This document shows positions 35,982 to 44,579 of a stretch of 64,000 nucleotides of DNA, in pieces. Every line of letters begins with the position of its first letter. The stretch's first letter is position 1. Under the pieces are notes generated by a model. It was given only the letters and a program-made list of their open reading frames with translations, did no database searches and had not been told where the DNA came from. A program made the position numbers and the translations under genes. The stretch is from Marinitoga piezophila KA3 (GTDB taxonomy: Bacteria; Thermotogota; Thermotogae; Petrotogales; Petrotogaceae), in contig NC_016751.1 in assembly GCF_000255135.1 (NCBI RefSeq), positions 2,167,408 to 2,231,407 of the forward strand. Direction: 5' to 3'.

Positions 35982-36717
35982 AGCAGAACTACAAAAAATA
36001 AAAAAAGACAAATTCTTTCTATCATCGCTAATAATATATTACTTCTTCTCAACAATAAAAGCCAAAGGAATAGTATATCTAATAGCAAGATCATATTATG
36101 GGCAACCAGAAATGTCATATATAGCAGCAAAATACTTTGGAGGCATGTGGAACTTCTTAGGATTAATACAGCTAATAACAATAATATTTGGAATAAAAGT
36201 ATTGCATGAAACAACAGAAAGCAGATTATACACATACATATTCATGAAAAACAGCAGATTAAAATTCTACAGCAAAAAAGCCATATCGTTACTGTGGATA
36301 ACAACAATATACAGTATATATAACCTGATAATTTTCAGCTACTATTATATAACAATAATAGGAAAACCGGAAATAAAAGATTTAATAATGACAATAGTAA
36401 TATATATAAACTATGAAATAGCGATACTATTTACAGCAATACTGGGAATGATGATATATACAATAGTAAAAAACAACCTATTCTCAATAATGGTATCGTT
36501 ATTTGTAATATACACATATTTCCTATTGCCAAGATACAACAAAATATATCATCCATTAAACTACGTATATTTAATGACAAAAAAATTAATAAGCTCAAAA
36601 GGGATAGAGTTTGTAATATACGTGGGATTGTGGAGAATAATAATACCAATGGCAATCACAATGTTAATATTCACAATAGGATATAGATTCTTCAGGAAAT
36701 ATGAACCAAAGTATTGA
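35974..36717 (+). CDS. ABC-2 type permease partner
   Basis: 247 residues with six membrane helices. ATG 35974 is preferred over ATG 35965, which abuts the GGGAG ribosome site. The N-terminal MIKAELQKIKKDKFFLSSLI is typical of ABC-2 permeases. It overlaps the ATPase gene by 8 nt. It uses TTC for Phe, TAC for Tyr and ATA for Ile far more than the neighbouring genes, indicating a different origin. The substrate is unknown; the tandem secreted proteins upstream are the obvious candidates for linkage. Confidence 0.82.
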   Translation: MIKAELQKIKKDKFFLSSLIIYYFFSTIKAKGIVYLIARSYYGQPEMSYIAAKYFGGMWNFLGLIQLITIIFGIKVLHETTESRLYTYIFMKNSRLKFYSKKAISLLWITTIYSIYNLIIFSYYYITIIGKPEIKDLIMTIVIYINYEIAILFTAILGMMIYTIVKNNLFSIMVSLFVIYTYFLLPRYNKIYHPLNYVYLMTKKLISSKGIEFVIYVGLWRIIIPMAITMLIFTIGYRFFRKYEPKY

Positions 36718-36778
36718 GGGGGCTATACGAAACCAGAAAGAAGTGTATGGAAGTATTAATTGTGATGGGGATGTATTT

Positions 36779-36808
36779 AACCAAATGAGGCTTTTGCCTC
36801 ATTTGGTT
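36779..36808. terminator. Intrinsic terminator with CAAATGAG core
   Basis: AACCAAATGAGGC, a TTTT loop and the exact complement form a 13-bp stem. It is followed by AGTTGTTAAG, a weak tail. The core recurs in the hairpins at 29759 and 57911. Confidence 0.7.
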
Positions 36809-36880
36809 AGTTGTTAAGATTTAAATAAACATTCGTAAAAATCTTAAATTTAAGTATTTTGGTTTAAAAGAGGTGAAAAA

Positions 36881-37375
36881 ATGGGAAAAAATCTTAAATT
36901 TACATTTTTCTTTTTTATATTATTCATTGTTATAATATTTACTATAGGTGGAGTAAAAAAAATTAGAATAAGAGAATTTAATGAATTCAAGAGGAATCTG
37001 GATAATCAAGGATTTCAATATTATCCATTAAATAAAAGTTATTTTATTCACGTGTTTAATGATGAAAATACCAAAAATAATTTGGTATTATATATAGATG
37101 AAAATTCTGAATACAAAAAAATATATATAGAATATTATGAATTTTTTAATAATAAAATAGCAAAAATAAAATTTGATAAAATAAAAACAATTTTAAATTC
37201 AGGTGATTTTTTAAAATTAAAGACTAAATTTGAAATAAGAGTTATAGACTATTATTTTATTACTCAAAAATATAAAGGTCTTTATTTTTATATATACAAA
37301 AATAAGAACAAACTTGTTATTTTATATGGTAGAGAAAAAAATGCTGTGGAGAAAATAAGTAAGATATTATTATAA
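36881..37375 (+). CDS. Small membrane-anchored protein of unknown function
   Basis: 164 residues. One N-terminal membrane segment (about residues 7-25, very Phe/Ile-rich) acts as signal anchor and is followed by a charged, Lys/Tyr/Asn-rich domain (YFIHVFNDENTKNNLVLYID) outside or inside the cell. No family was recognised. GAGGTG precedes the ATG at 8 nt. The gene lies between the ABC transporter and another small membrane protein. Confidence 0.65.
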   Translation: MGKNLKFTFFFFILFIVIIFTIGGVKKIRIREFNEFKRNLDNQGFQYYPLNKSYFIHVFNDENTKNNLVLYIDENSEYKKIYIEYYEFFNNKIAKIKFDKIKTILNSGDFLKLKTKFEIRVIDYYFITQKYKGLYFYIYKNKNKLVILYGREKNAVEKISKILL

Positions 37376-37469
37376 ATGATTATTTTTTATTATTTTGAAA
37401 AGGGATAGATATGAACAAAGTAAAATTGTTTATGAATTTTATATATTCAAGATTATGGAGGAAATAAAG

Positions 37470-37826
37470 GTGAAACACTTGAGAAAAATGTTAAAATCAA
37501 TAGAAAGTCTATTATATATATTGATTATAAGTAGTATTTTTTGGTTTTTTTCTATAAAAAATTCAATAGAAAATAATAACAATAATATTGTCAATTTTAT
37601 TTTGGTCTATCTTATGTTCATTATAATTTTTGAAATTGGAAGGAGAGTTGATTTCCAATGGAAAACTACTTTTTTTAAAATTTTAATAACTACAATAATA
37701 GTTTTTGGTTTTGGATATATAATAGGCATTTCCTTGAAAGTAAGATTTGATATAGCATTTATTTTAGCTTTTAGTGATCTATTTCTGTGTTATAAGATAA
37801 AAGATGATAAAAATCTTTCAAAGTAA
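37470..37826 (+). CDS. Small multi-helix membrane protein of unknown function
   Basis: 118 residues from GTG 37470, chosen because GGAGG (37457-37461) lies 8 nt upstream; a TTG 75 nt earlier in the same frame has no ribosome site. Three to four membrane helices (LLYILIISSIFWFFS, FILVYLMFIIIFEIG, ILITTIIVFGFGYIIG, IAFILAFSDLFLCYK). No family recognised. Confidence 0.6.
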   Translation: MKHLRKMLKSIESLLYILIISSIFWFFSIKNSIENNNNNIVNFILVYLMFIIIFEIGRRVDFQWKTTFFKILITTIIVFGFGYIIGISLKVRFDIAFILAFSDLFLCYKIKDDKNLSK

Positions 37827-37863
37827 TTAATTATATAGTATTAAATAAATTTAGGTTAAAAAT

Positions 37864-38058
37864 CTATTTTTCTTTTTTTATATAATAATATATTAATGAA
37901 GAAGCTACTCCGAGAAAGGTAAAAGCTATCATTAAACTCAGATAAAGTGCTCCTCCATTTATTGGATTTAATAACACTTTTACCAAAATCAAAATTGAAA
38001 ATAATATCAGCAAAATACCGGAGAGTAAGGATATTTGCTTTAAATTAATTTTTATCAC
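37864..38058 (-). CDS. Small two-helix membrane protein
   Basis: 64 residues with two membrane helices (SLLSGILLILFSILILVKVL, and YLSLMIAFTFLGVASSLIYY) and a basic tail. The GTG at 38058 directly touches an AGGGA motif, so the true start is uncertain and could be a rare codon a few residues on. It follows the dipeptidase gene by 15 nt and may be co-transcribed with it. Confidence 0.5.
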   Translation of the reverse strand: MIKINLKQISLLSGILLILFSILILVKVLLNPINGGALYLSLMIAFTFLGVASSLIYYYIKKEK

Positions 38059-38073
38059 TCCCTTTAGAATAGT

Positions 38074-39048
38074 TTATAAAATAGATTTATATACACGTAA
38101 GAAATTCTCACCTGTTATTTTCTTTATTTCGGTTTCAGTATATCCATGTTCTTTTAATTTCTCAATTAATACAGGTATTTCTTTATGAGTGTTTAAAGAA
38201 TCTACTTGCTCATCTCTAAACATATCACATAAATCAAAACCAAATCCCACATGTTCTACTCCTACAAGGTTTGCAATGTAATCTATATGCTTAATTAAGC
38301 CATTAATATTATTTTCAGAGTTATTATCTGTTACAAACATACCATTTGCATTTATTCCAATTACTCCACTGTTATTTGCAATAGCCTTTATTTGTTCATC
38401 TGTTAAATTTCTTTTTGAATTAAAAAGTTTTCTGACATTGGAGTGTGATGCAATAATAGGTTTTGTAGTAAATTTAATTACATCCCAAAAGCCACTATCG
38501 TTTAAATGACTTACATCAATCAACATTCCCAATCGTTCTGCCTCTTTCACAATTTTAACTCCAAAACTGCTTAATCCTCCTTCTGTACCAGTTTCTACTT
38601 CAGAGAAAAAAGCACCATCTGCAACGTAATTTCTTCGACTCCAGACTAAACCAGCAAATCTTACTCCTAATTCATAGAACACTTTTAATAAATATAAATC
38701 ATTTCCAATGGGATCTAAACCTTCGAATGAAAGTAATATTCCAAGCTTTTGATTATCAATTGCGTATTGAATATCCTTCATATTTCTGCATAGCATTATT
38801 TTTCCTTCAGATTCCTCAATTTCATAATGTAAAGATGCTATTTGGTCCAAAGCGTTTCTCAATGCCATTTCTGGAATGTATTTTTCTGAAATAAATAATG
38901 AAGACACTATAATATTAACCTTTCCTTTTTTAAAATCATCATAAAATCTATTCATTATTACCTGTTTTTTTCCTTCTTTCCTTCTCTCAGTTACATATGT
39001 AAGTAAATCAAAATGTGCATCGATAATAAGATAATTGTCTGTATTCAT
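38074..39048 (-). CDS. Membrane dipeptidase (peptidase family M19)
   Basis: 324 residues of the amidohydrolase-fold M19 family. Metal-site motifs are IIDAHFDLL near residue 9 (HxD), LLSFEGLDPIGND near 112 (the bridging Glu), LIDVSHLNDSGFWDV near 182, ASHSNVRKL near 205 and GFGFDLCD near 273. The enzyme hydrolyses dipeptides, often with D-residues, using two zinc ions. There is no signal peptide, so it is cytoplasmic. GGGGG precedes the ATG. It follows the 2H-phosphoesterase-like gene by 26 nt. Confidence 0.92.
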   Translation of the reverse strand: MNTDNYLIIDAHFDLLTYVTERRKEGKKQVIMNRFYDDFKKGKVNIIVSSLFISEKYIPEMALRNALDQIASLHYEIEESEGKIMLCRNMKDIQYAIDNQKLGILLSFEGLDPIGNDLYLLKVFYELGVRFAGLVWSRRNYVADGAFFSEVETGTEGGLSSFGVKIVKEAERLGMLIDVSHLNDSGFWDVIKFTTKPIIASHSNVRKLFNSKRNLTDEQIKAIANNSGVIGINANGMFVTDNNSENNINGLIKHIDYIANLVGVEHVGFGFDLCDMFRDEQVDSLNTHKEIPVLIEKLKEHGYTETEIKKITGENFLRVYKSIL

Positions 39049-39074
39049 ATATAAATCCCCCTGTATAAAAATTA

Positions 39075-39785
39075 TTAAATATCTTTTAGTGAAAAGAGAT
39101 CAATATATTTTATCATATTTTCAAACCTCTGGAAAGTTAAGGCATTTAAACTGAGTGTAATTTCAAATGAAAACTCAATGTCATTTAAAACTTTTTTAAT
39201 TGTTTGAATTTCATCATAGGTATATTCTTTGGGCAAATAATAGCCAAGAGTAACATGAGGAATGAGTATTTTTTTCAAAGGTAATACCTTTTCAAAAATA
39301 TTGTACATATTTATGAGTGCATTAAAATCTGGGAAATCCTTTGGATAAAATTGTATTCCTATTGCAGCACCACCATTGAATAATCCATTGGAATTTAATG
39401 TTATTGTTGTATTTTCATATATCTCCTTTAATTCTCGGAAGACTTCCTTTACCTTATTTTCAGAATTTTTCATGCATTTTTCCAGATTATCAGCAGTAAA
39501 ATAATTACACAAATCATGAATGGTTAAATGAAAGGTTTCTTCAGGTAGTTCATTAGCCAATATTCCATTTAATTCGCTGTATAATAATTTTTGAATAATT
39601 TGAACCTTTTTTTTGTCTTCATTATTCAATGGAATAACAACTGTATTTCCTATAAACTTTTTATATTCACCATTTTCATTTACTTTTAAATAAACACTTT
39701 CTAATACTTTCCAATCTTTGTTTAAACCATTTATAGAATCTTTTTTTATCTTATTAAGCTCGTTTATATAATCATTATATTCCAT
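39075..39785 (-). CDS. 2H phosphoesterase-superfamily protein
   Basis: 236 residues. Two HxT motifs, FHLTIHDL near residue 85 and IPHVTLGYY near 178, are the signature of 2H phosphodiesterases (LigT/CPDase-like), which act on cyclic phosphates or RNA 2',3' ends. The N-terminal 40 residues are helical. GGAGGCG precedes the ATG. The pairing with a dipeptidase gives no clear pathway. Confidence 0.75.
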   Translation of the reverse strand: MEYNDYINELNKIKKDSINGLNKDWKVLESVYLKVNENGEYKKFIGNTVVIPLNNEDKKKVQIIQKLLYSELNGILANELPEETFHLTIHDLCNYFTADNLEKCMKNSENKVKEVFRELKEIYENTTITLNSNGLFNGGAAIGIQFYPKDFPDFNALINMYNIFEKVLPLKKILIPHVTLGYYLPKEYTYDEIQTIKKVLNDIEFSFEITLSLNALTFQRFENMIKYIDLFSLKDI

Positions 39786-39927
39786 AAAATCGCCTCCATT
39801 CTCTCTAATTAAATATTATCATATTTAACCATTAAACCTTATACACGATAATATGAATATTATATGAATAATTAATATTTAAGATGGATTATCAACTGTA
39901 ATTGTATATAATCATTATTTTTGGTAT

Positions 39928-39956
39928 TTGTAACCGCTTACATAAAGTGATATTAT
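39928..39956 (+). promoter_or_regulatory. Promoter and LacI-type operator of the second sugar operon
   Basis: TTGTAA (39928-39933), 17 bp, TATTAT (39951-39956). The near-palindrome TGTAACCGCTTACA at 39929-39942 covers the -35 and spacer, so a repressor bound there would block polymerase. The lacI-type gene at the end of the operon (45893) is the likely partner. Confidence 0.7.
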
Positions 39957-40004
39957 TTTATATAGTGGGCATTTATGCCTAAAAATTTTAGGGGAGGGTT
40001 AGAC

Positions 40005-41216
40005 ATGAAGAAGATTATTTTGGTATCTTTGATTATTTCAATTGTTGTTTTTTCTTTTGCTATTGAAACATTAGTAGTATCTTCAAGATTATGGACTCCA
40101 CCAACAGAAAAGGAGTTTATTATTAACGAGATTATTAAACCATTTGAAGATATGTATAATTGTAAGGTTAAATTCCAGACAATGGATGACCAGAGTATAA
40201 TGGATCAAGTAGATGTTCAGGTTAGAACAAATAAGGTAACTACAGATGTAATAATATTATATGCTTCAAACATGCCTAAAATGGTAGATAAAGGATATGT
40301 ATATGATTTAACTCCTTATGTTGAAAAATGGACAGATAGAACATTTTCTAAAGGTTTTGATTCAATGACCATGTTTAATGGAAGAAGGTATTTCTTACCT
40401 GTAGGAGCTGATGTATATCTTACACTTATTAATAAAAAAGCATTAAAGTACAAACCAGAGAATATTGATATTAACAATATGACATGGGAACAACTTGCAG
40501 AATGGGCTAATCTTGTAGCAAAAGCAGAAGGTGAAGGAAAATTTGCTGTTACTGGTGTTCCTATGAAATCATTGATTTATCAAATTGGTGCTATTGCATT
40601 ATCTTATGGTGCAGACTGGCCAAATTTAGACAATCCAGGTTCAATGGCAGCATGGTATCTTATTTATAAGATGAAAGATGCATTTTCACCAGCAATAAAA
40701 ACATATGACGATACAAGACCTCCAATGAAAAGAGGAGAAACATGGATGACAGTTGCACATTGTGCAAGGGTTGGAGAGGTATATAACAGCAATCCTACAC
40801 AGTTTATAGTTGCACCTGCACCAAAAGGACCAGCAGGAAGAGGTTCTGTAGCAGGTACAAGCGGATTTGCAATTGTAAAAGGAACAAAACACTTTAATCT
40901 TGCTTTGAAATTCTTAGAATATATGACAAGACCAGATATAATGCTTAAAGCAAGTAAAGGTACAGGTGGATTTATACCTCCAGTTGACGAAGCTATAAAA
41001 TATCTTGGGAATGATGCACAAGATGAAATTATCAAGAATGCTGTAACAGTTATGAATACAGGTGTATTATCATACATTGCACCTATCTGGAAAGACTGGG
41101 GACAGGTAAAATTAGTATATGATGATTTATTCAAAAAGATGATTCTTGAAGATAAAAAGTTTGAGCCTGATTTAATGGAATTATATCAATTTAAGATTGA
41201 TGCAATGAGAAAATAA
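40005..41216 (+). CDS. Sugar ABC transporter, substrate-binding protein (second operon)
   Basis: 403 residues from ATG 40005, placed by GGGGAGGG 6 nt upstream. Signal peptide MKKIILVSLIISIVVFSFA; mature family 1 binding protein with PPTEKEFIINEIIKPFEDMY, GRRYFLPVGADVYLTLINKK near 130 and SVAGTSGFAIVKGTKHFNLA near 285. It delivers a sugar or polyol to the two permeases that follow. A hairpin between this gene and the permeases probably raises its mRNA share, as is usual for binding proteins. The substrate is not recognisable. Confidence 0.9.
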   Translation: MKKIILVSLIISIVVFSFAIETLVVSSRLWTPPTEKEFIINEIIKPFEDMYNCKVKFQTMDDQSIMDQVDVQVRTNKVTTDVIILYASNMPKMVDKGYVYDLTPYVEKWTDRTFSKGFDSMTMFNGRRYFLPVGADVYLTLINKKALKYKPENIDINNMTWEQLAEWANLVAKAEGEGKFAVTGVPMKSLIYQIGAIALSYGADWPNLDNPGSMAAWYLIYKMKDAFSPAIKTYDDTRPPMKRGETWMTVAHCARVGEVYNSNPTQFIVAPAPKGPAGRGSVAGTSGFAIVKGTKHFNLALKFLEYMTRPDIMLKASKGTGGFIPPVDEAIKYLGNDAQDEIIKNAVTVMNTGVLSYIAPIWKDWGQVKLVYDDLFKKMILEDKKFEPDLMELYQFKIDAMRK

Positions 41217-41234
41217 ATATTATTTATTGATGAT

Positions 41235-41255
41235 GGGGCGTTCTCAGGACGCCCC
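41235..41255 (+). terminator. Hairpin between binding-protein and permease genes
   Basis: GGGGCGT (41235-41241) pairs with ACGCCCC (41249-41255), followed by TTTAG only. The short T run suggests a partial terminator or 3' mRNA stabiliser. Confidence 0.7.
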
Positions 41256-41276
41256 TTTAGTAAAGGAGTGATACCT

Positions 41277-42149
41277 TTGAGTACACAAAGACTTGAAAAA
41301 AGATGGATACCTTACATTTTAATTGCTCCAACAATTATATATTATTTAATCTTCTGGGTAAGACCGGTTATAACCGCTATTATATATAGTTTTTTTGATG
41401 AAAGTAATATATTTACCTTGAATAATTATATTACCATTTTTAAAGATCCATATTTTAAACAGGCAGTTTTTAACACATCATTTTTTGTAATAGTGTCAGT
41501 TACTTTAGAATTTGTAATCGCATTAATGCTTGCATTAATAATAAATAAAAAATTTAGAGGTTCGCAGGTGCTTTTATCTATTGCTTTAATTCCTATGGCT
41601 TTACCTGCTGTTGCAGTTGGAGCTATGTGGTCAAGTGGATTTGCGTCATATGGTTGGATGAATAGTATTCTTTATCATCTTGGTATAATAGATGCAAATC
41701 AAAAAATTGTATTTCTTGCAGGGAATGATTTTCAATCACTTATGTTAATAATATTAATTGATGCATGGCAGGTTATTCCTTTTATGATGGTTATTTTATT
41801 AGCAGGACTTCAAGGGATACCGAAGGATTCAATAGAAGCAGGATATATATTCGGCGGGACAAAGTTTACTGTTTTGAGAAAAATTACAATTCCCATGTTA
41901 AAACCGAGTATTCAAACAGCATTAATTTTGAGAATAATTTCAGCTATTCAGGTATGGTTGATAGTTGTTATGATATATGGATACAGAAGAATACCAGTAT
42001 TATTGGAAGAGGTTGTATTTTATAAAGAACAAATTCTTGGTTTTTATAGAGTAGCACTTGCATATTCTGTAATAGTTTCGGTTATAGTTTCTATAGTTTC
42101 AATAATATATTTGAAGGTTTCCGGTGCCTTTGAAAAGGAGGAATCCTAA
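41277..42149 (+). CDS. Sugar ABC transporter permease (MalF type, second operon)
   Basis: About 290 residues from TTG 41277, spaced from AAAGGAG (41262-41268); an in-frame GTG at 41268 overlaps that site. Six membrane helices, with the coupling loop SIEAGYIFGGTKFTVLRKIT near 190. The next gene begins one base after its stop. Confidence 0.9.
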   Translation: MSTQRLEKRWIPYILIAPTIIYYLIFWVRPVITAIIYSFFDESNIFTLNNYITIFKDPYFKQAVFNTSFFVIVSVTLEFVIALMLALIINKKFRGSQVLLSIALIPMALPAVAVGAMWSSGFASYGWMNSILYHLGIIDANQKIVFLAGNDFQSLMLIILIDAWQVIPFMMVILLAGLQGIPKDSIEAGYIFGGTKFTVLRKITIPMLKPSIQTALILRIISAIQVWLIVVMIYGYRRIPVLLEEVVFYKEQILGFYRVALAYSVIVSVIVSIVSIIYLKVSGAFEKEES

Positions 42150-43457
42150 ATGAAATCCTCTAAATACACGTATAAAAAAATTCTTTATTCAACATTATTT
42201 TATATTGTTGTAGCGGGAATAATTCTTGTAATACTTACTCCAATTTATTTTCTTGTTACTATTTCTCTTATGTCAGATCAGGAAGCTTATGATTGGCCAA
42301 CAAGACTGGTTCCATCATTTTATAATCATTTTAGAATAGAACGTTCATGGGATAATCCTGATAAATTGCTTATTAGCGTATATAGTCCGGCAAAAAAAAG
42401 ATATATTACAATTATTGAAGAAAGTAAGTTTGAAGATATAAAAACGTTTATAAGAAGAAAAACAAATAGTGAAATAAAAAAAGAAAAGTTTGATGCTCAA
42501 ATAGTTAAATTAAATGAAATTATAGAGAAAAATAAAAGTGAAATAGATAGTCTTGTTCAACAAAGGAAGTTGTTAGAACGGGAATTAAATCAATTGAATG
42601 TAGATGTTGGAAGATTAATGGATAAAATATCGATGGCAGAAAAAATTGGAGGTATGGAAGATTTAATATCTCAGATAAAGGAAGAGATAAATAATAAAAA
42701 TACTAGAATAAATGAAATAGAATCAGAATTGTCTAAAATAGAAGAAAAATACGATCAAATAGCTACGGTTCATTTTAGTGTGCCCAAAAAACTTTTTGAT
42801 AATTATGTAACCTTTTTTAGAGTTACAAGTGATGCATTACCAGCATTACTGAGAAGTATAGAAGTTGCATTTTTAACGGTTTTTATTTCTTTAATTATTG
42901 GTGGAATGGCAGGATATGCTTTTGCAAGATATACATTTAAAGGTAAAAATTGGCTTAAATTAAGCGTATTGTTTGTTAGAATGTTTCCTGGTATTTCAAT
43001 AGCAATGCCAATGGTAATTATATTGATAAATATGGGTTTTTATGATAAACCTATTGGATTGTCTCTTGTATATTCGGTTGGTCAAATTGGAATGACAATA
43101 TGGATTACCGCAAGTATATTTATGGGTATATCTGTTGAGTTGGAAGAAGCAGCTATGATTTTTGGTACTACGAGATTTGGTGCATTTATGAAAGTAACTC
43201 TGCCTCTGGCATTACCTGGATTAGCCGCAAGCGCTATGTATGCTTTTATAGGAAGTTGGGCAGAAACTGCACAGGCTATAGTTCTTACACAATTTAACCC
43301 TACATTTCCAGTTGTTGTTTATCAAACTCTTGTAGGAGCTAAGGGATTGATAAACTTAAGTGCTGCAGGAGGTGTTTCATTAGCATTACCAGCTATAATA
43401 TTCACCTTAATAATAAGAAGATATATACTTCAAATGTGGGGTGGCGTTAGAGTTTAA
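42150..43457 (+). CDS. MalG-type permease with an inserted coiled-coil domain
   Basis: 435 residues, about 160 more than a normal MalG-type subunit. After helix 1 (about residues 12-35) an extracytoplasmic insert runs to about residue 220. Its core (about 110-205) is a predicted coiled coil rich in Glu, Lys and Leu (LVQQRKLLERELNQLNVDVG, INNKNTRINEIESELSKIEE). The five remaining helices and the coupling loop LEEAAMIFGTTRFGAFMKVT near 330 are normal. Long P2-like loops are known in MalG/MalF proteins of this phylum, where they embrace the binding protein; the coiled coil here is unusual. Confidence 0.88.
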   Translation: MKSSKYTYKKILYSTLFYIVVAGIILVILTPIYFLVTISLMSDQEAYDWPTRLVPSFYNHFRIERSWDNPDKLLISVYSPAKKRYITIIEESKFEDIKTFIRRKTNSEIKKEKFDAQIVKLNEIIEKNKSEIDSLVQQRKLLERELNQLNVDVGRLMDKISMAEKIGGMEDLISQIKEEINNKNTRINEIESELSKIEEKYDQIATVHFSVPKKLFDNYVTFFRVTSDALPALLRSIEVAFLTVFISLIIGGMAGYAFARYTFKGKNWLKLSVLFVRMFPGISIAMPMVIILINMGFYDKPIGLSLVYSVGQIGMTIWITASIFMGISVELEEAAMIFGTTRFGAFMKVTLPLALPGLAASAMYAFIGSWAETAQAIVLTQFNPTFPVVVYQTLVGAKGLINLSAAGGVSLALPAIIFTLIIRRYILQMWGGVRV

Positions 43458-43483
43458 AATCTTAAATATAAGGAGAGATTAAT

Positions 43484-44575
43484 ATGGCTACACTTGAACT
43501 TATAAATTTATCAAAACGTTATGGAAAGAGTGTATGGGGTGCAAAAGATATTAGTTTAAAAGTAGATAACGGTGAATTTATAGTATTTTTAGGTCCCTCA
43601 GGTTGTGGAAAAACAACCACTTTAAGAATGATAGCAGGTCTTGAAGAAGTTACAGAAGGAACAATTTTAATTGATAATAATGATGTAACTTATTTAGAAC
43701 CAAGAAAACGAGAAGTAAGTATGGTTTTTCAGAGTTATGCTGTATGGCCTCATATGACCGTATATGAGAATATAGCTTTTCCTTTAAAATTAAGAAAGTT
43801 GCCTGAAAAGGAGATAGATAATATAGTTCAGGAAGTTTCAGAAATGGTGAAAATACAGGAATATTTAAAAAGATATCCCAGACAACTTTCTGGAGGACAA
43901 AGACAAAGAGTTGCTCTTGCCAGAGCATTGGCGGTAAAACCAAAGATATTCCTTATGGATGAACCATTATCAAATTTAGATGCTAAACTTAGAATAAAGA
44001 TGAGAACAGAATTAAAGGCTATACATAATAAAACCGGTGCAACAACAATATTCGTTACTCATGACCAATCAGAAGCTCTTTCAATGGCAGATAGAATAGT
44101 TATTATGAAAGATGGTAATATAGAGCAGGTTGGAACACCTGATGAAGTTTATTTTGATAGTGAAAATGTTTTTGTGGCAGGATTTATAGGGACTCCGCCT
44201 ACAAATTTCTTTAGAATGAATATTAAGAATGAAGGGGATAAAATAGTTTTCTATAATGAAGAATTAAAATTTAGTTTGTCAGATAAGATTAAGCAATTAC
44301 TAAAAAATTATAATAAAGATGAAATTATTCTTGGAATAAGACCAGAAAGTTTTAAAATAGTTTCAAAAGATGAGGCTATATTTAGCAGGGATATACTTGT
44401 TGTGGAACCACAAGGTTCCCATCAAATTATAGCGATTGAAATTGGAGAGCAAATAATAAAAATTGTTTCACCATCGTTTCCAAAATATAGTTCTGGTGAA
44501 ACTATACATATTTCATTTGATGAAGAAAGGGTAATGTTATTTGATATAGAAACAGAAAAGAGAATAAGGGAGTGA
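43484..44575 (+). CDS. Sugar ABC transporter ATPase (MsmX/UgpC type)
   Basis: 363 residues. Walker A GPSGCGKTTTLRMIAGLEEV near 37, Q-loop MVFQSYAVWPHMTVYENIAF near 80, signature LSGGQRQRVALARAL near 133, Walker B FLMDEPLSNLDAKL near 155 and H-loop FVTHDQSEALSMADRI near 190. The C-terminal OB-like domain (about 235-363) is typical of MalK-type ATPases. It energises this importer and may also serve the first sugar operon, which has no ATPase gene. GGAGAG precedes the ATG. Confidence 0.95.
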   Translation: MATLELINLSKRYGKSVWGAKDISLKVDNGEFIVFLGPSGCGKTTTLRMIAGLEEVTEGTILIDNNDVTYLEPRKREVSMVFQSYAVWPHMTVYENIAFPLKLRKLPEKEIDNIVQEVSEMVKIQEYLKRYPRQLSGGQRQRVALARALAVKPKIFLMDEPLSNLDAKLRIKMRTELKAIHNKTGATTIFVTHDQSEALSMADRIVIMKDGNIEQVGTPDEVYFDSENVFVAGFIGTPPTNFFRMNIKNEGDKIVFYNEELKFSLSDKIKQLLKNYNKDEIILGIRPESFKIVSKDEAIFSRDILVVEPQGSHQIIAIEIGEQIIKIVSPSFPKYSSGETIHISFDEERVMLFDIETEKRIRE

Positions 44576-44579
44576 AAAA

